This document shows, piece by piece, positions 6,315 through 14,419 of a stretch of 17,837 bases of DNA. The DNA is from Candidatus Enterococcus ferrettii. GTDB lineage: Bacteria > Bacillota > Bacilli > Lactobacillales > Enterococcaceae. Position numbers and translations under genes: made by a program. The notes beneath the pieces are model-generated. The model was not told the DNA's origin, did not search any database, and saw nothing but the letters and a program-made list of their open reading frames with translations. The first letter of the stretch is position 1. Each line of letters begins with the position of its first letter. The stretch is taken from NCBI RefSeq assembly GCF_017377655.1, contig NZ_JAFREL010000092.1, forward strand, positions 1-17,837. Direction: 5' to 3'.

Positions 6315-6704
6315 TTAATTTTCGGTGTTCTGTATTTCAAGCATAATTTTTTCACTTTCCTCAAATAAATAATGCTTAGCTACAAGATTTTCTGTTTCAT
6401 AGGCAACTTTTAAAGTTAATGCTATTTCCTTTAGTGCAGCATACCCCTTCTTATAGGAATCAAATACTTGATTGAATTCTTTTTTCAACTGTTTAATTTG
6501 GTCGATGGTTGACCCACTTTTTTCTGCTAAGGCCTTTATTTGATTATTAAGCTGTTGCATTTTTTCAAAATCTGTATGCTGTTCCTGTAATAGCACGTTC
6601 GTCTTTTCTGTTTCTTGATCAAACTTTAGCAAAGTTGCTGAATTTTCGTTCATAAGTTCTTGCATTTTCTGATTAATCTTATCTGCTGGAATTGTTACTG
6701 TCAT
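6315..6704 (-). CDS. Helical/coiled-coil protein, paralogue 1 of a tandem pair
   Basis: 129-residue soluble helical protein and the sister of the protein encoded at 5814-6254. A first helix covers ~7-58, the turn is EKSGSTIDQI (~60-69), and a second helix covers ~70-125. The size and helical hairpin recall the general shape of small secretion-associated proteins such as WXG100 relatives, but no W-x-G motif is present at the turn. The ATG has GAAGGAG 9 nt upstream and overlaps the last 26 bp of gtfB, so translation is probably coupled to gtfB. This matters because GtfB is unusually short and this protein begins exactly where GtfB's missing domain would be expected. It could compensate for that domain, but that is inference. 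Confidence 0.8.
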   Translation of the reverse strand: MTVTIPADKINQKMQELMNENSATLLKFDQETEKTNVLLQEQHTDFEKMQQLNNQIKALAEKSGSTIDQIKQLKKEFNQVFDSYKKGYAALKEIALTLKVAYETENLVAKHYLFEESEKIMLEIQNTEN

Positions 6705-7569
6705 AAACTGCTTCTCCTTCGTCTAATATGGCCGCTTTATCTAATGGAACATTTCTGTCTTTTAACTGTTTGTAGTAAATGTTGGCCATCCTTACTTCAT
6801 TTATATAGCTAATGTTATCTTTTAAAATGTTAAGCAAATTCCCCTTTATTACGCCTTTGTTGTCAAAGGGAGATTCTTCTAAATACAAGATATTATGAGA
6901 AGTTGTTTTTTCAAGAGCAAACATTTCCATTCCCATATAAGATATTGAAATCTGATCTTTTTCGGTAACCAATTGTGCGACTTGATCAGTCACAAACTCA
7001 AGTAAGCTATTATATTTTGCTGTCACTCTCATCGTTTCTGGATCTCTAACTACGACCAAATTTATTTTCCCTTCATAGAAAAAATAACTTACTATCGGAA
7101 GTTGTCTACTGTTGAAAAAGTCGATTTCTTGTACAGTATTATTGAAAAAGAAAAGATTACTGTATAATCCACCGTCGTCAGCGTATTCTTCTATAAAATC
7201 CGTACTACCATCTGCGTTTAAGTACTGAACCTCTTTTACATGTCTCCGAGTCTCCGGATATAAGTCAACACGACCAATTTCTTCACCATCGTTCACAATA
7301 GAAATACTTCTGTCTTCATTCATGAATATCTCAGCTGAATACACAGTAGGTATTTGATTAAAAAAAAGAAAATTATCCTTGTGATGTTCCCTTTGGGTTA
7401 GAGAATCCAGTAAATTAATCCCTTGAACTTCTTCTTTGAATATTAACTTATTGAAAGTCGGACTAGGAGAAATTGAAATCACTTTTCCTCCATGAGCCTT
7501 TAGTCGTTTTTTCTGCTTTTCCCAAATCGAATTTGCTGGTTTGATGATACTTACTAACTCATATTCCAT
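6679..7569 (-). CDS. gtfB: GtfB-like glycosylation adaptor, C-terminally short
   Basis: 296 residues from the ATG at 7569, supported by GGAAGGAG 7 nt upstream; upstream codons to 7650 lie inside gtfA and have no such site. GtfB is the non-catalytic GT-B partner that stabilises GtfA and binds acceptor Ser/Thr-rich repeats during GlcNAc addition. Visible parts are an N-terminal Rossmann start (YELVSIIKP, ~3-11), a DUF1975-type beta-meander at ~75-200 containing LNADGSTDFIEEYADDGG, and the returning N-domain segment ISYMGMEMFALE to NEVRMANIYYKQL (~209-269). The protein stops at the interdomain point LDKAAILDEGEAV (~276-288). Family members I know are about 440-450 residues, so the second Rossmann domain (~150 residues) is absent. 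Gtf- and coiled-coil-gene overlaps are intact on both sides and no leftover coding sequence for the domain was seen. Either a shortened functional form or a decayed one. Confidence 0.78.
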   Translation of the reverse strand: MEYELVSIIKPANSIWEKQKKRLKAHGGKVISISPSPTFNKLIFKEEVQGINLLDSLTQREHHKDNFLFFNQIPTVYSAEIFMNEDRSISIVNDGEEIGRVDLYPETRRHVKEVQYLNADGSTDFIEEYADDGGLYSNLFFFNNTVQEIDFFNSRQLPIVSYFFYEGKINLVVVRDPETMRVTAKYNSLLEFVTDQVAQLVTEKDQISISYMGMEMFALEKTTSHNILYLEESPFDNKGVIKGNLLNILKDNISYINEVRMANIYYKQLKDRNVPLDKAAILDEGEAVYDSNNSSR

Positions 7570-9004
7570 TAATAAGCTCCTTCCATTTGTTTGCAATGAT
7601 GAAATCCTGATATTCAGAGACAGATCTGCGCGTATTTTTGGATAAATCATTTCGGTCCGAATTAATTACCTGGCGAATACCTTCCGTCAATTCTTTCACA
7701 CTATAAGCTTCGTCAGATCTAGAATAATCTTTTAAAAATCCGTTAATGCCGTCCTCAATGAGTTCAATTGCACCAAACCTTGCCTTGAAAGTTACAATTG
7801 GAAGTCCCGCGTCTAAAGCTTCTATATAAGTTAAACCGAAACCTTCTGAATAAGACCCTGAAATAAATGCATCATACTCTGGATAAACTTCTTCAATTTT
7901 ATTAGAGTGCCCTTGTAGTTTTACGTACTCCTCCGCATTTAATGACTTAATCAGTTCTCGTAGTTTTTTATCTTCTCCACCCTGTCCATAAATGTCTAGT
8001 GACAGTCCCGGATATTCTTTGCGTGCTTCATTAATGGCCTTAATCACAATATCAATATGTTTTTCAGCAGCCAGCCTTGAAACTGTGATAAATTTTTGAA
8101 TAGGGGAAAGATTTTCCTTTTTAAACTCTTTTGCTTCTTCCTGATCTCTAATACCACCAACAGGAATTGCCGCAATCTTATCTTTATCATTGGGAAAATC
8201 AACTAATAGATCTTCACGCTGAAGTTTAGTTGCTACTACTACTTTGTCGGCCATATCCATATGAGTCAGCAAATACTCATAAAAATTATTCCATAACGGT
8301 GCCGATTTCACGTCCCGGTCTGAAAGATGGTCGGCATGAATAATTTCGATAATAGTACAGTTTTCAGGCTTATGAGCAAATAAGGCTGATTCTGATTCTT
8401 GACCCCTATCAATAATAAAATTGTTTACACCTTCAAATTTTTCAGCTAGATACGTGAAAAAGAATCGTTGAAGCTGAACCTCCGTTTTGAAAAAAAGGTG
8501 TCTGCCTTCAAAATCAAAAAGATGAATATTGCTGATTAATCTACCTCTATGTTTGTGATCTACATACTCATACATCACTTTCCTTTTAGCCGTTTTATAA
8601 TCAAAAATTTCAATCCTATAGGTAGAAACAACCAGCATATTTTCTTTTTTCTTACTCGGAGATTTCTCTAAGTGTTCCACGATTCGCAAACCAGAGGAAG
8701 TGATTATCTCCTTGATTCTGTGAGTATTTGTATGGTCAACTAAAATTTCTTCTGTAAACTTATATTTTTTTGAAGCCCCTTTTTCCAAATACCCTTCACC
8801 TAATACAAATAATTCCCACATATTAATCACTCTGTCGTCTGGAATCTTCCAATTGCTCATTGCCTCATGCAAATTTTTAACCAATTCAACGAACACATAT
8901 TTATAAGGAAGCTGAACTTTATCAAAGCATTTTGCGCGGTAAAACTGTGCATGTTCAACACCTGAATTTCCAATTCCCATTGCTTTATTTACAAAAAAAT
9001 TCAA
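7559..9004 (-). CDS. gtfA: Accessory Sec GlcNAc transferase GtfA
   Basis: 481-residue cytoplasmic GT4-type (GT-B) O-GlcNAc transferase that puts the first GlcNAc on Ser/Thr of the serine-rich repeat adhesin, working with GtfB. The N-terminal GMGIGNSGVEHAQ-like stretch (FVNKAMGIGNSGVEHAQFYRA, split at ~4-24) is the usual GtfA opening. The DUF1975 beta-meander insertion spans ~75-190, IIHADH is at 221-226, donor-binding R310 and K315 lie in VSRLAAEK, and the E-x7-E pair is E387/E395 in SEGFGLTYIEAL. Length is close to the family norm. The start is TTG at 9004, overlapping the asp3 stop as TTGA, with AGGAG 9 nt upstream. Its stop lies 11 bp inside gtfB. These overlaps imply coupled, balanced synthesis with its neighbours. 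Confidence 0.93.
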   Translation of the reverse strand: MNFFVNKAMGIGNSGVEHAQFYRAKCFDKVQLPYKYVFVELVKNLHEAMSNWKIPDDRVINMWELFVLGEGYLEKGASKKYKFTEEILVDHTNTHRIKEIITSSGLRIVEHLEKSPSKKKENMLVVSTYRIEIFDYKTAKRKVMYEYVDHKHRGRLISNIHLFDFEGRHLFFKTEVQLQRFFFTYLAEKFEGVNNFIIDRGQESESALFAHKPENCTIIEIIHADHLSDRDVKSAPLWNNFYEYLLTHMDMADKVVVATKLQREDLLVDFPNDKDKIAAIPVGGIRDQEEAKEFKKENLSPIQKFITVSRLAAEKHIDIVIKAINEARKEYPGLSLDIYGQGGEDKKLRELIKSLNAEEYVKLQGHSNKIEEVYPEYDAFISGSYSEGFGLTYIEALDAGLPIVTFKARFGAIELIEDGINGFLKDYSRSDEAYSVKELTEGIRQVINSDRNDLSKNTRRSVSEYQDFIIANKWKELINGI

Positions 9005-9948
9005 TTCGTCTCACTCCTAGTTTCATTTTTAGATTCTGTATCTAAAATTTTCTTTACCAAATATGAGGATTTTCTATTTTCTACTGCTTGTTCTAGTACA
9101 CGGTAAGCCAAAGTATTATTCCGGTTTTTCTCTTTTAACTGATCTATTCGTTCTGAAGGTTTCACCGATATGTTTGGCAAGCGTGAGGTTGGAATTAAAA
9201 TATTTAAGGCTGCCGGCAATTCCATATATGATTGAGGTAAAGAATTGAAGCACGGGCCACGCAAAATATCTACTAACACTTGATGGCTGCTGTGCAGCAC
9301 CTGTTCATATACATATACAGCTGCTGGCAACAAAAGTGATTCCTCAGTATTTCCTAAAAAAAAGAAATAATTCGTATGATCATTAAGAGTAAGGCTGGTA
9401 CTATATTTAGCATTTTTCAAAACCACGATTTCATTTTTTGTCTGCTCCATATACTCATTCTTCTTAATTTGAATGATATTTAGTGTCTCAATGAAATCGA
9501 TTTTGCAGTCATCAGCTAAGCCCTCATCTGATATAGTTAGGTACTTAAAGAGCATATACTGATGCTTTTTGTTGACTAATTGAACCTTGTAACTCATCGC
9601 ATTGTCGGGATAAGTGAACTGACCATTCAGATTTTGAAAGTAAATTTTATTAATTACATCATTATTGATATCGAAAAATTCGATCTCCACTTGCACAGCT
9701 TCTTTGTTATCAAACTCAGCATTCACTTGAATATCATAAGACTTCCCATTTTCTAAAAGGGGCAGCATTGGTGATTTTCTGCTTACATGATATTCAGTTC
9801 TTGAATACCATGTTTTAATTGGTGTTCCTGAAGGCATGAGTGGAGATGAAAAATGAACATAATCCAACGCCACAAAACGAATATCCGTTCCGTAGTTGTA
9901 GTTATCATTAAAGTCAGCTCCCCACTTTACCATGTAAAAATTTTTCAA
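9001..9948 (-). CDS. asp3: Accessory Sec protein Asp3, extended form
   Basis: 315-residue cytoplasmic protein. Asp3 forms a complex with Asp1 and Asp2 and is needed for export of the glycosylated adhesin; its core has a carbohydrate-binding-module-like beta fold. Residues ~7-140 fit this core: VKWGADFNDNYNYG, TWYSRTEYHVSRKSPMLPLL (47-65), LENGKSYDIQVNAEF and EIEFFDINND, ending at HQYMLFKYLTISD (129-141). Residues ~150-315 are an additional domain with an alpha/beta-looking stretch (TNYFFFLGNTEESLLLPAAV) and a charged C-terminus. The Asp3 proteins I remember best are roughly 150-180 residues, though longer ones exist. The start is TTG at 9948 with GAGGTG 5-7 nt upstream; an ATG at 9933 would be too far from it. 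It follows asp2 by 15 bp. Confidence 0.85.
   Translation of the reverse strand: MKNFYMVKWGADFNDNYNYGTDIRFVALDYVHFSSPLMPSGTPIKTWYSRTEYHVSRKSPMLPLLENGKSYDIQVNAEFDNKEAVQVEIEFFDINNDVINKIYFQNLNGQFTYPDNAMSYKVQLVNKKHQYMLFKYLTISDEGLADDCKIDFIETLNIIQIKKNEYMEQTKNEIVVLKNAKYSTSLTLNDHTNYFFFLGNTEESLLLPAAVYVYEQVLHSSHQVLVDILRGPCFNSLPQSYMELPAALNILIPTSRLPNISVKPSERIDQLKEKNRNNTLAYRVLEQAVENRKSSYLVKKILDTESKNETRSETN
9014..9018 (-). promoter_or_regulatory. Ribosome binding site supporting the TTG start of gtfA
   Basis: AGGAG on the minus strand, 9 nt before TTG at 9004-9002. No ATG occurs in the first several codons before conserved GtfA sequence begins, so the TTG is required. Confidence 0.7.
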
Positions 9949-9953
9949 CCTCT

Positions 9954-9959
9954 CACCTC
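9954..9959 (-). promoter_or_regulatory. Ribosome binding site deciding the asp3 TTG start
   Basis: GAGGTG on the minus strand, 5 nt before TTG at 9948. The alternative ATG at 9933 lies 20 nt from it, which is too far for efficient initiation. Confidence 0.6.
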
Positions 9960-9963
9960 ACAG

Positions 9964-11550
9964 TTATTCAAAATCATCCATGACTCGACGGAAATTATTG
10001 AATAGGATATTTCTATATTGTTTTAGAAACCATTTATTAACTCCTGGGCTATTATCATTGTGCCGTCCGGTTAATCCTTTATAGAGAACTCGTGCGGTTG
10101 AACGATTTTCTTTTAAAGTATTAAAAAGCATTGGAAATGCTTCCTTGTCGTAATCGTCTTGCTTCATATAGGCAACTGCAAATGTTGTATCGGAGTAATC
10201 TCCTTTAGAAAACTTATCCCAAAACCGTTTGTTTAATTTTTGAGCCGACTCTTCTGTTATTTCTCCGGTGTTGTAAAATAGCATATCCAAAGCAGTTGGA
10301 AACCCTCCTGGGCGTAGAACACGTTCATTAAGTGCTATCGTTCCGATGTTTGTTAAGGGTTTTCCGATAATTACACTATTCGGTGACAAATCACTTGCGT
10401 AGTAGAGTGCGCCAAATGTCCCCATTGATAAACCCGACAAAATTAAATCGGAATTCTGGAAGCCTAGAACAGTTAATTTATTTTGAATGACCTCGACTAA
10501 TTTCTTTTCAAATGCTTCACTGCCAAGGTAAAAATTTCCTCCCTCTAATCTAGGATCAGCAATCAGCATGAAAGGTCCTCCCCCCATACTGCTCATCATT
10601 CTTCTTCCTTCAAAGCCTTCTGCTGAACGATAACCAGAGAAATATATTGCTAAGGGAGGTTTTAAGTCTCCGCAATTGAAGTAATACAATATTTCACCAT
10701 CCATTTGCTCTTCATCGCAAAGCCTTTGCCCACCAGGAATCATTGTGCTGTGATCAGCTAAAGCTCGCCGAATGTGTATCTGACCGATTCTAATTTCTCC
10801 ACTTTTTCCTTTAGCATACAAAGCAACATTTACATACACATCCGCTGTACTGTTAAACTTAACCTTTTCTCCACGCTTCAATTTACTCATGGGTGCCTCT
10901 ACTATCTGAACAATTTGATTCGTGTTCTCTTTGATAAGAAATAGTTTGAATAGTAATTCCACTTCTCCTGATAGGACATCTGTTTCAGCGAAGAACTCCA
11001 TTACTTCTTCACCCTTGACTACATTTGTCATCTTCCAAGATATAATTTGCTTGAATTCAGAAGAGAAATCACCCTGTACTTCTACATAAGAGTTGCCTTT
11101 CTTACCAATGGTCCCCTTAAAATCCTCGTGGATGATTAAATGATCATGGGATAATTTATAACCCAATTGTCCGAAAGTAAACTGATCATTCACAAAATTA
11201 ATCACTTGACTAAAGTTCTCCATATCAAGTGGTTTAGCTTCCATTATTGCTAGCAATTGCTTCATATCACTGGTAAGATTCGCCTTCCTATCATAAATAA
11301 TTTGATACGGCGGCAGCTGCCTAAGTAAATCATTTTTGTCTAAGTTCCTCACTGCTTTTTCTTCTAAAACAAAGATTGCTCGAGAATACCTCTTATTGAA
11401 CAGACCATTTACAAATAGCTTCTCCTCCTGCTCGTCTAATAAAAAATCATAGTCTGAAGGAAGCCATTGATAGCTATATTTAGGAGAAATATCATTTAGA
11501 TCCACCGCTTGTTTCTGGCTGATATGAAAGAGTTTCGTCTGCTTAGCCAT
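9964..11550 (-). CDS. asp2: Accessory Sec protein Asp2 (glycan O-acetyltransferase)
   Basis: 528 residues from ATG at 11550, which has GGAAGGAGG about 7 nt upstream and overlaps the asp1 stop by 8 bp. Asp2 couples adhesin modification to export: in streptococci it O-acetylates GlcNAc on the adhesin through a Ser-Asp/Glu-His alpha/beta-hydrolase triad. Here the nucleophile elbow is GLSMG with Ser375, the acid is probably D465 or D466 in YMKQDDYDKEAF, and the base is His497 in GRHNDNSPG; the spacing agrees with that described for the Streptococcus gordonii protein. Residues ~135-265 are a beta-rich N-terminal accessory domain, and ~286-310 (ILYYFNCGDLKPPLAIYFSGY) hold the oxyanion-side strand and loop. 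All catalytic residues are present, so activity is expected. Confidence 0.93.
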   Translation of the reverse strand: MAKQTKLFHISQKQAVDLNDISPKYSYQWLPSDYDFLLDEQEEKLFVNGLFNKRYSRAIFVLEEKAVRNLDKNDLLRQLPPYQIIYDRKANLTSDMKQLLAIMEAKPLDMENFSQVINFVNDQFTFGQLGYKLSHDHLIIHEDFKGTIGKKGNSYVEVQGDFSSEFKQIISWKMTNVVKGEEVMEFFAETDVLSGEVELLFKLFLIKENTNQIVQIVEAPMSKLKRGEKVKFNSTADVYVNVALYAKGKSGEIRIGQIHIRRALADHSTMIPGGQRLCDEEQMDGEILYYFNCGDLKPPLAIYFSGYRSAEGFEGRRMMSSMGGGPFMLIADPRLEGGNFYLGSEAFEKKLVEVIQNKLTVLGFQNSDLILSGLSMGTFGALYYASDLSPNSVIIGKPLTNIGTIALNERVLRPGGFPTALDMLFYNTGEITEESAQKLNKRFWDKFSKGDYSDTTFAVAYMKQDDYDKEAFPMLFNTLKENRSTARVLYKGLTGRHNDNSPGVNKWFLKQYRNILFNNFRRVMDDFE

Positions 11551-13138
11551 TGAAGACCTCCTTCCATTTTTCCATAACAATATGTGGACTATATTCTTCA
11601 ATCAATCGCACATTTTCCACTAACGAGTTGTTCCAGTTATTTAGATTTTTCAAAAAGTAATTGATTGCATCCTCTAGTTCCGAGATACGACTAATAACCA
11701 TTCCATTCTTTTTATCTTCTATATAATCTGTTGAACTTTTGACAACCTGCGGAATACCTGCACTAATAGCAAGCGACTGCATCTGCAAATTGTATTCCTG
11801 GTTAATATCGATATATAGTCGAACACTTTGAAAATCATTTTGAACCGAAAGCAGGGTTGGATTTATCCGAAATTCAATACGGTGATAAACACTTATTGCT
11901 TTGACTAGCCCCGTCCAGGACTTTTTTTTACGAATCTCTTCTACTGCTATTTCATCTGCCTTGTATAAGTGTTTCGTCCTTTTCGCTTCAATAAAATGTT
12001 CAGCTTTTTTGAAATCCTCTGAATCACTATCAATAGCAAAGAAACTATCAATCAGCTCTTTTTGTTGTTCCTGCAACTTACTCATTTCAAAAGCGGTTTG
12101 AACTTCAAAAACCAAGGTATGCTTTGTATGTTTAATTAAGTTATTGACAAAAACTTCATTTGCTTCATAGACACGTTCATTCATTTCCCCTACACGCCAG
12201 TACATGATCAATTGCACAACTGAGTTACTCATTCCCAGATTTAATTCCGTATTGAACATTGGGATTGTAGTAATGGACGTATTCTCCAGGAAAGAATTAG
12301 CTTTCTTTATATTCATCAGTTCATGCTGTTTGCTGGTCGTATCTGTTACGATATATTTACTTGTCTTCATCCCTTCAAACAAAGCACTTTGGTTGAAGGT
12401 TCTTAAATTGTCATTATCCGAAATAATTCGAATCATTGATTCTTGATCTTGGATCGCTTTCGTGATCTCTAAAATATTATTTTCAGTAACTGTTAAAATC
12501 TCTTTTTGGTTTTCTAATGATGCTGCTTTATGGATTAATACATCTGAAATAGCTTCAGTAATCGTTCGGTAACTTTTTTCCTTCAACAAGTCATTTCCAG
12601 CTTCTCCAATAATGATTCTCGGTGTATCGGACAAAACTTCAATCACTGTTTTTTCACCAAATTCATTAAAGTATTCACGTTTACTTACTTGACCCGCAGC
12701 ATTAGCATATTCCTTCGAAGATAAAAAACCGCGATCGTCATAAGAATCAACTATTGTCCAATCGTTTTCAAAAGTCTTTACTCTCTCAATACAACCGTAC
12801 TTATTGTAAAGTACCTCCCCATACATCTTAGCTTCTTTGAGAAGTACTATTCCAAACGGTGTATAAACTTTTTCAATCATTTCTGGTAGTTCAAGATCTT
12901 CGATGCTTAAAGGATGTCCATTAATTAAATGAATGTTTTGCAGAACGTCATAAGCACGCCAATAACGATCGGAAAAGATGGTATACTCTTGTGCCTTGTA
13001 TCGTAAAAAGGGCAAATAATTTAGTAATAACAATTCATATTTTTCACCATTTTTGGAAAACAATCGAGCAATATTGAGCATTCTATCATTTTCCAAATGG
13101 TTATCACTTTGTTTCCAGTTAGGTATTAAATAGATCAT
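11543..13138 (-). CDS. asp1: Accessory Sec protein Asp1
   Basis: 531-residue cytoplasmic protein with a GT-B-like fold that lost transferase activity in characterised relatives; it scaffolds the Asp1-Asp2-Asp3 complex and helps target the glycosylated adhesin to SecA2. The N-terminus MIYLIPNWKQSDN with KYELLLLNYLPFLRY (33-47) is the standard Asp1 opening. A GtfA-like beta-meander covers ~107-170 (YDDRGFLSSKEYANAAGQ). The C-terminal Rossmann half includes YIDINQEYNLQMQSLAISAG, then QVVKSSTDYIEDKKNGMVI, and ends in EEYSPHIVMEKWKEVFNG. Length is normal. The ATG follows GGGAG at a longish 11 nt, 24 bp after secY2. Confidence 0.92.
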   Translation of the reverse strand: MIYLIPNWKQSDNHLENDRMLNIARLFSKNGEKYELLLLNYLPFLRYKAQEYTIFSDRYWRAYDVLQNIHLINGHPLSIEDLELPEMIEKVYTPFGIVLLKEAKMYGEVLYNKYGCIERVKTFENDWTIVDSYDDRGFLSSKEYANAAGQVSKREYFNEFGEKTVIEVLSDTPRIIIGEAGNDLLKEKSYRTITEAISDVLIHKAASLENQKEILTVTENNILEITKAIQDQESMIRIISDNDNLRTFNQSALFEGMKTSKYIVTDTTSKQHELMNIKKANSFLENTSITTIPMFNTELNLGMSNSVVQLIMYWRVGEMNERVYEANEVFVNNLIKHTKHTLVFEVQTAFEMSKLQEQQKELIDSFFAIDSDSEDFKKAEHFIEAKRTKHLYKADEIAVEEIRKKKSWTGLVKAISVYHRIEFRINPTLLSVQNDFQSVRLYIDINQEYNLQMQSLAISAGIPQVVKSSTDYIEDKKNGMVISRISELEDAINYFLKNLNNWNNSLVENVRLIEEYSPHIVMEKWKEVFNG

Positions 13139-13162
13139 TGATTTGTACGCTCCCGCTTTTCA

Positions 13163-14380
13163 CTAAAAAATATTATAGTCACGCTTGGAAAATATGAAGC
13201 GCATTTCTTGGGTTATGGTGTCTATAATAATAATCAGCATAAACACACTCCCAAAATAAAACGCTAAATTTGACACAATTTCTACTCTCAACCCTATAAA
13301 CAAGGGGATAAGAGAAACCAAGACCAAATAGCTGTTCCCAACCATCGAAATTCTTAGTAGCTTTCCTTTTATATAAGTTTCCGTTTGCTGACCCGGAGGA
13401 ATCTCGTAAATATAGTCACCGGATTCTTTTAAATGTTTAGCAATATCATTGGGCCGAACATTGATAAAGCTAAATCCCATACCTAAGCCGTAGAGGATTA
13501 GTCCGTATGTCAAGATGCCTTCCACAGAGTTAAATGAAAAAAACCTCGATAAAATACTTGAGAAAAGCGTATTGCTCCACGCATCGTTTAGCAGTAATAA
13601 CTGAGGTATAGAGAAAACCGTTACTGCAAACATAAATGGCATCGCTCCAGCGGTTAGCAGACGAATAGGAACATACGAGTTATTGAAACGACTGTCAATA
13701 CCGGTGCGTTGAATGTATATTCGGTATTCAGAATGGTATAAAAAGACTGTCATATAAAGATAAATAAGCGTAATAACAATTAAACCAATGATTTGCTCAC
13801 TGCCAATTTTCAATGTTCCACTTTGCCCCGATACAAGCATCGCTGGTAAATTAGAAATTAAGCCTGGCAAGATAAACAGACTTTGGGCACCGATCCCTTT
13901 TTCACTATTGATATCTGACAACCATGAAATAAACATTCCACCTGTGGCAAGTATCAAAATAACCATCATGTAGAAAGCCATTCTGCTGATATTTGAAAAT
14001 GCATCATAGTTTCCTAACGTCCGAAAGCGAAACATTATAGCTGTTCCCTGTGCAATGGCGAAAATTAGTGTCAACGTTCTTTGAATATAGCCTCTTTGTT
14101 TGGCAGAAAGATTTTTAATTCGATCTATATCAATCATGCTGATTGTGGTCCAAATAATCAGTGATGTCATGTAAGGACCCATACCTAATGATAGTAATGT
14201 CGGTTTAGCAAAATTACCGCCAGTTGTTGTTGATAAGAACCGTAAAACAAGATTTTGCGCTTTTTCTGTTTGAGGTATATTTACAAATCCAGGGACTTCA
14301 ATACTCTTACCGATTTGTACAATTGCCAACAATAGAATACTCCAGCAAATCCGTTTAATTATTTCCTTGTCTTTTTTCAT
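13163..14380 (-). CDS. secY2: Accessory Sec translocase channel SecY2
   Basis: 405-residue polytopic membrane protein with about ten spans, the dedicated channel for the glycosylated adhesin. TM1 is ~11-24 (CWSILLLAIVQIGK), followed by a short plug-side segment. TM2 begins LLSLGMGPYMTSLIIW (62-77), matching the SecY 'LGIxPYI' pattern. The large C-terminal half begins with the cytoplasmic stretch SEYRIYIQRTG and then YVPIRLLTAGAMPFMFA, the counterpart of the SecY TM7 start. Housekeeping SecY is usually ~430 residues; SecY2 proteins are similar or slightly shorter. No housekeeping ribosomal-protein neighbours (rplO, adk) occur; the asp genes follow directly, which identifies it as SecY2. ATG with AGAAGGA about 9-10 nt upstream; 39 bp after secA2. 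Confidence 0.94.
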   Translation of the reverse strand: MKKDKEIIKRICWSILLLAIVQIGKSIEVPGFVNIPQTEKAQNLVLRFLSTTTGGNFAKPTLLSLGMGPYMTSLIIWTTISMIDIDRIKNLSAKQRGYIQRTLTLIFAIAQGTAIMFRFRTLGNYDAFSNISRMAFYMMVILILATGGMFISWLSDINSEKGIGAQSLFILPGLISNLPAMLVSGQSGTLKIGSEQIIGLIVITLIYLYMTVFLYHSEYRIYIQRTGIDSRFNNSYVPIRLLTAGAMPFMFAVTVFSIPQLLLLNDAWSNTLFSSILSRFFSFNSVEGILTYGLILYGLGMGFSFINVRPNDIAKHLKESGDYIYEIPPGQQTETYIKGKLLRISMVGNSYLVLVSLIPLFIGLRVEIVSNLAFYFGSVFMLIIIIDTITQEMRFIFSKRDYNIF

Positions 14381-14419
14381 TTTTTTCCGTCCTTCTTTGA
14401 ATACTAGAATATCGGTGGC

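Noticed and set aside
6315..6704. Frameshifted remainder of GtfB
   Set aside because: The frame encodes a self-contained helical protein with its own ATG and ribosome site, paralogous to its downstream neighbour. No GT-B C-terminal motifs appear in the other frames here.
6315..6704. WXG100/ESX-type secretion substrate
   Set aside because: Size and helical-hairpin shape fit loosely, but there is no W-x-G turn and no type VII ATPase gene in the window.
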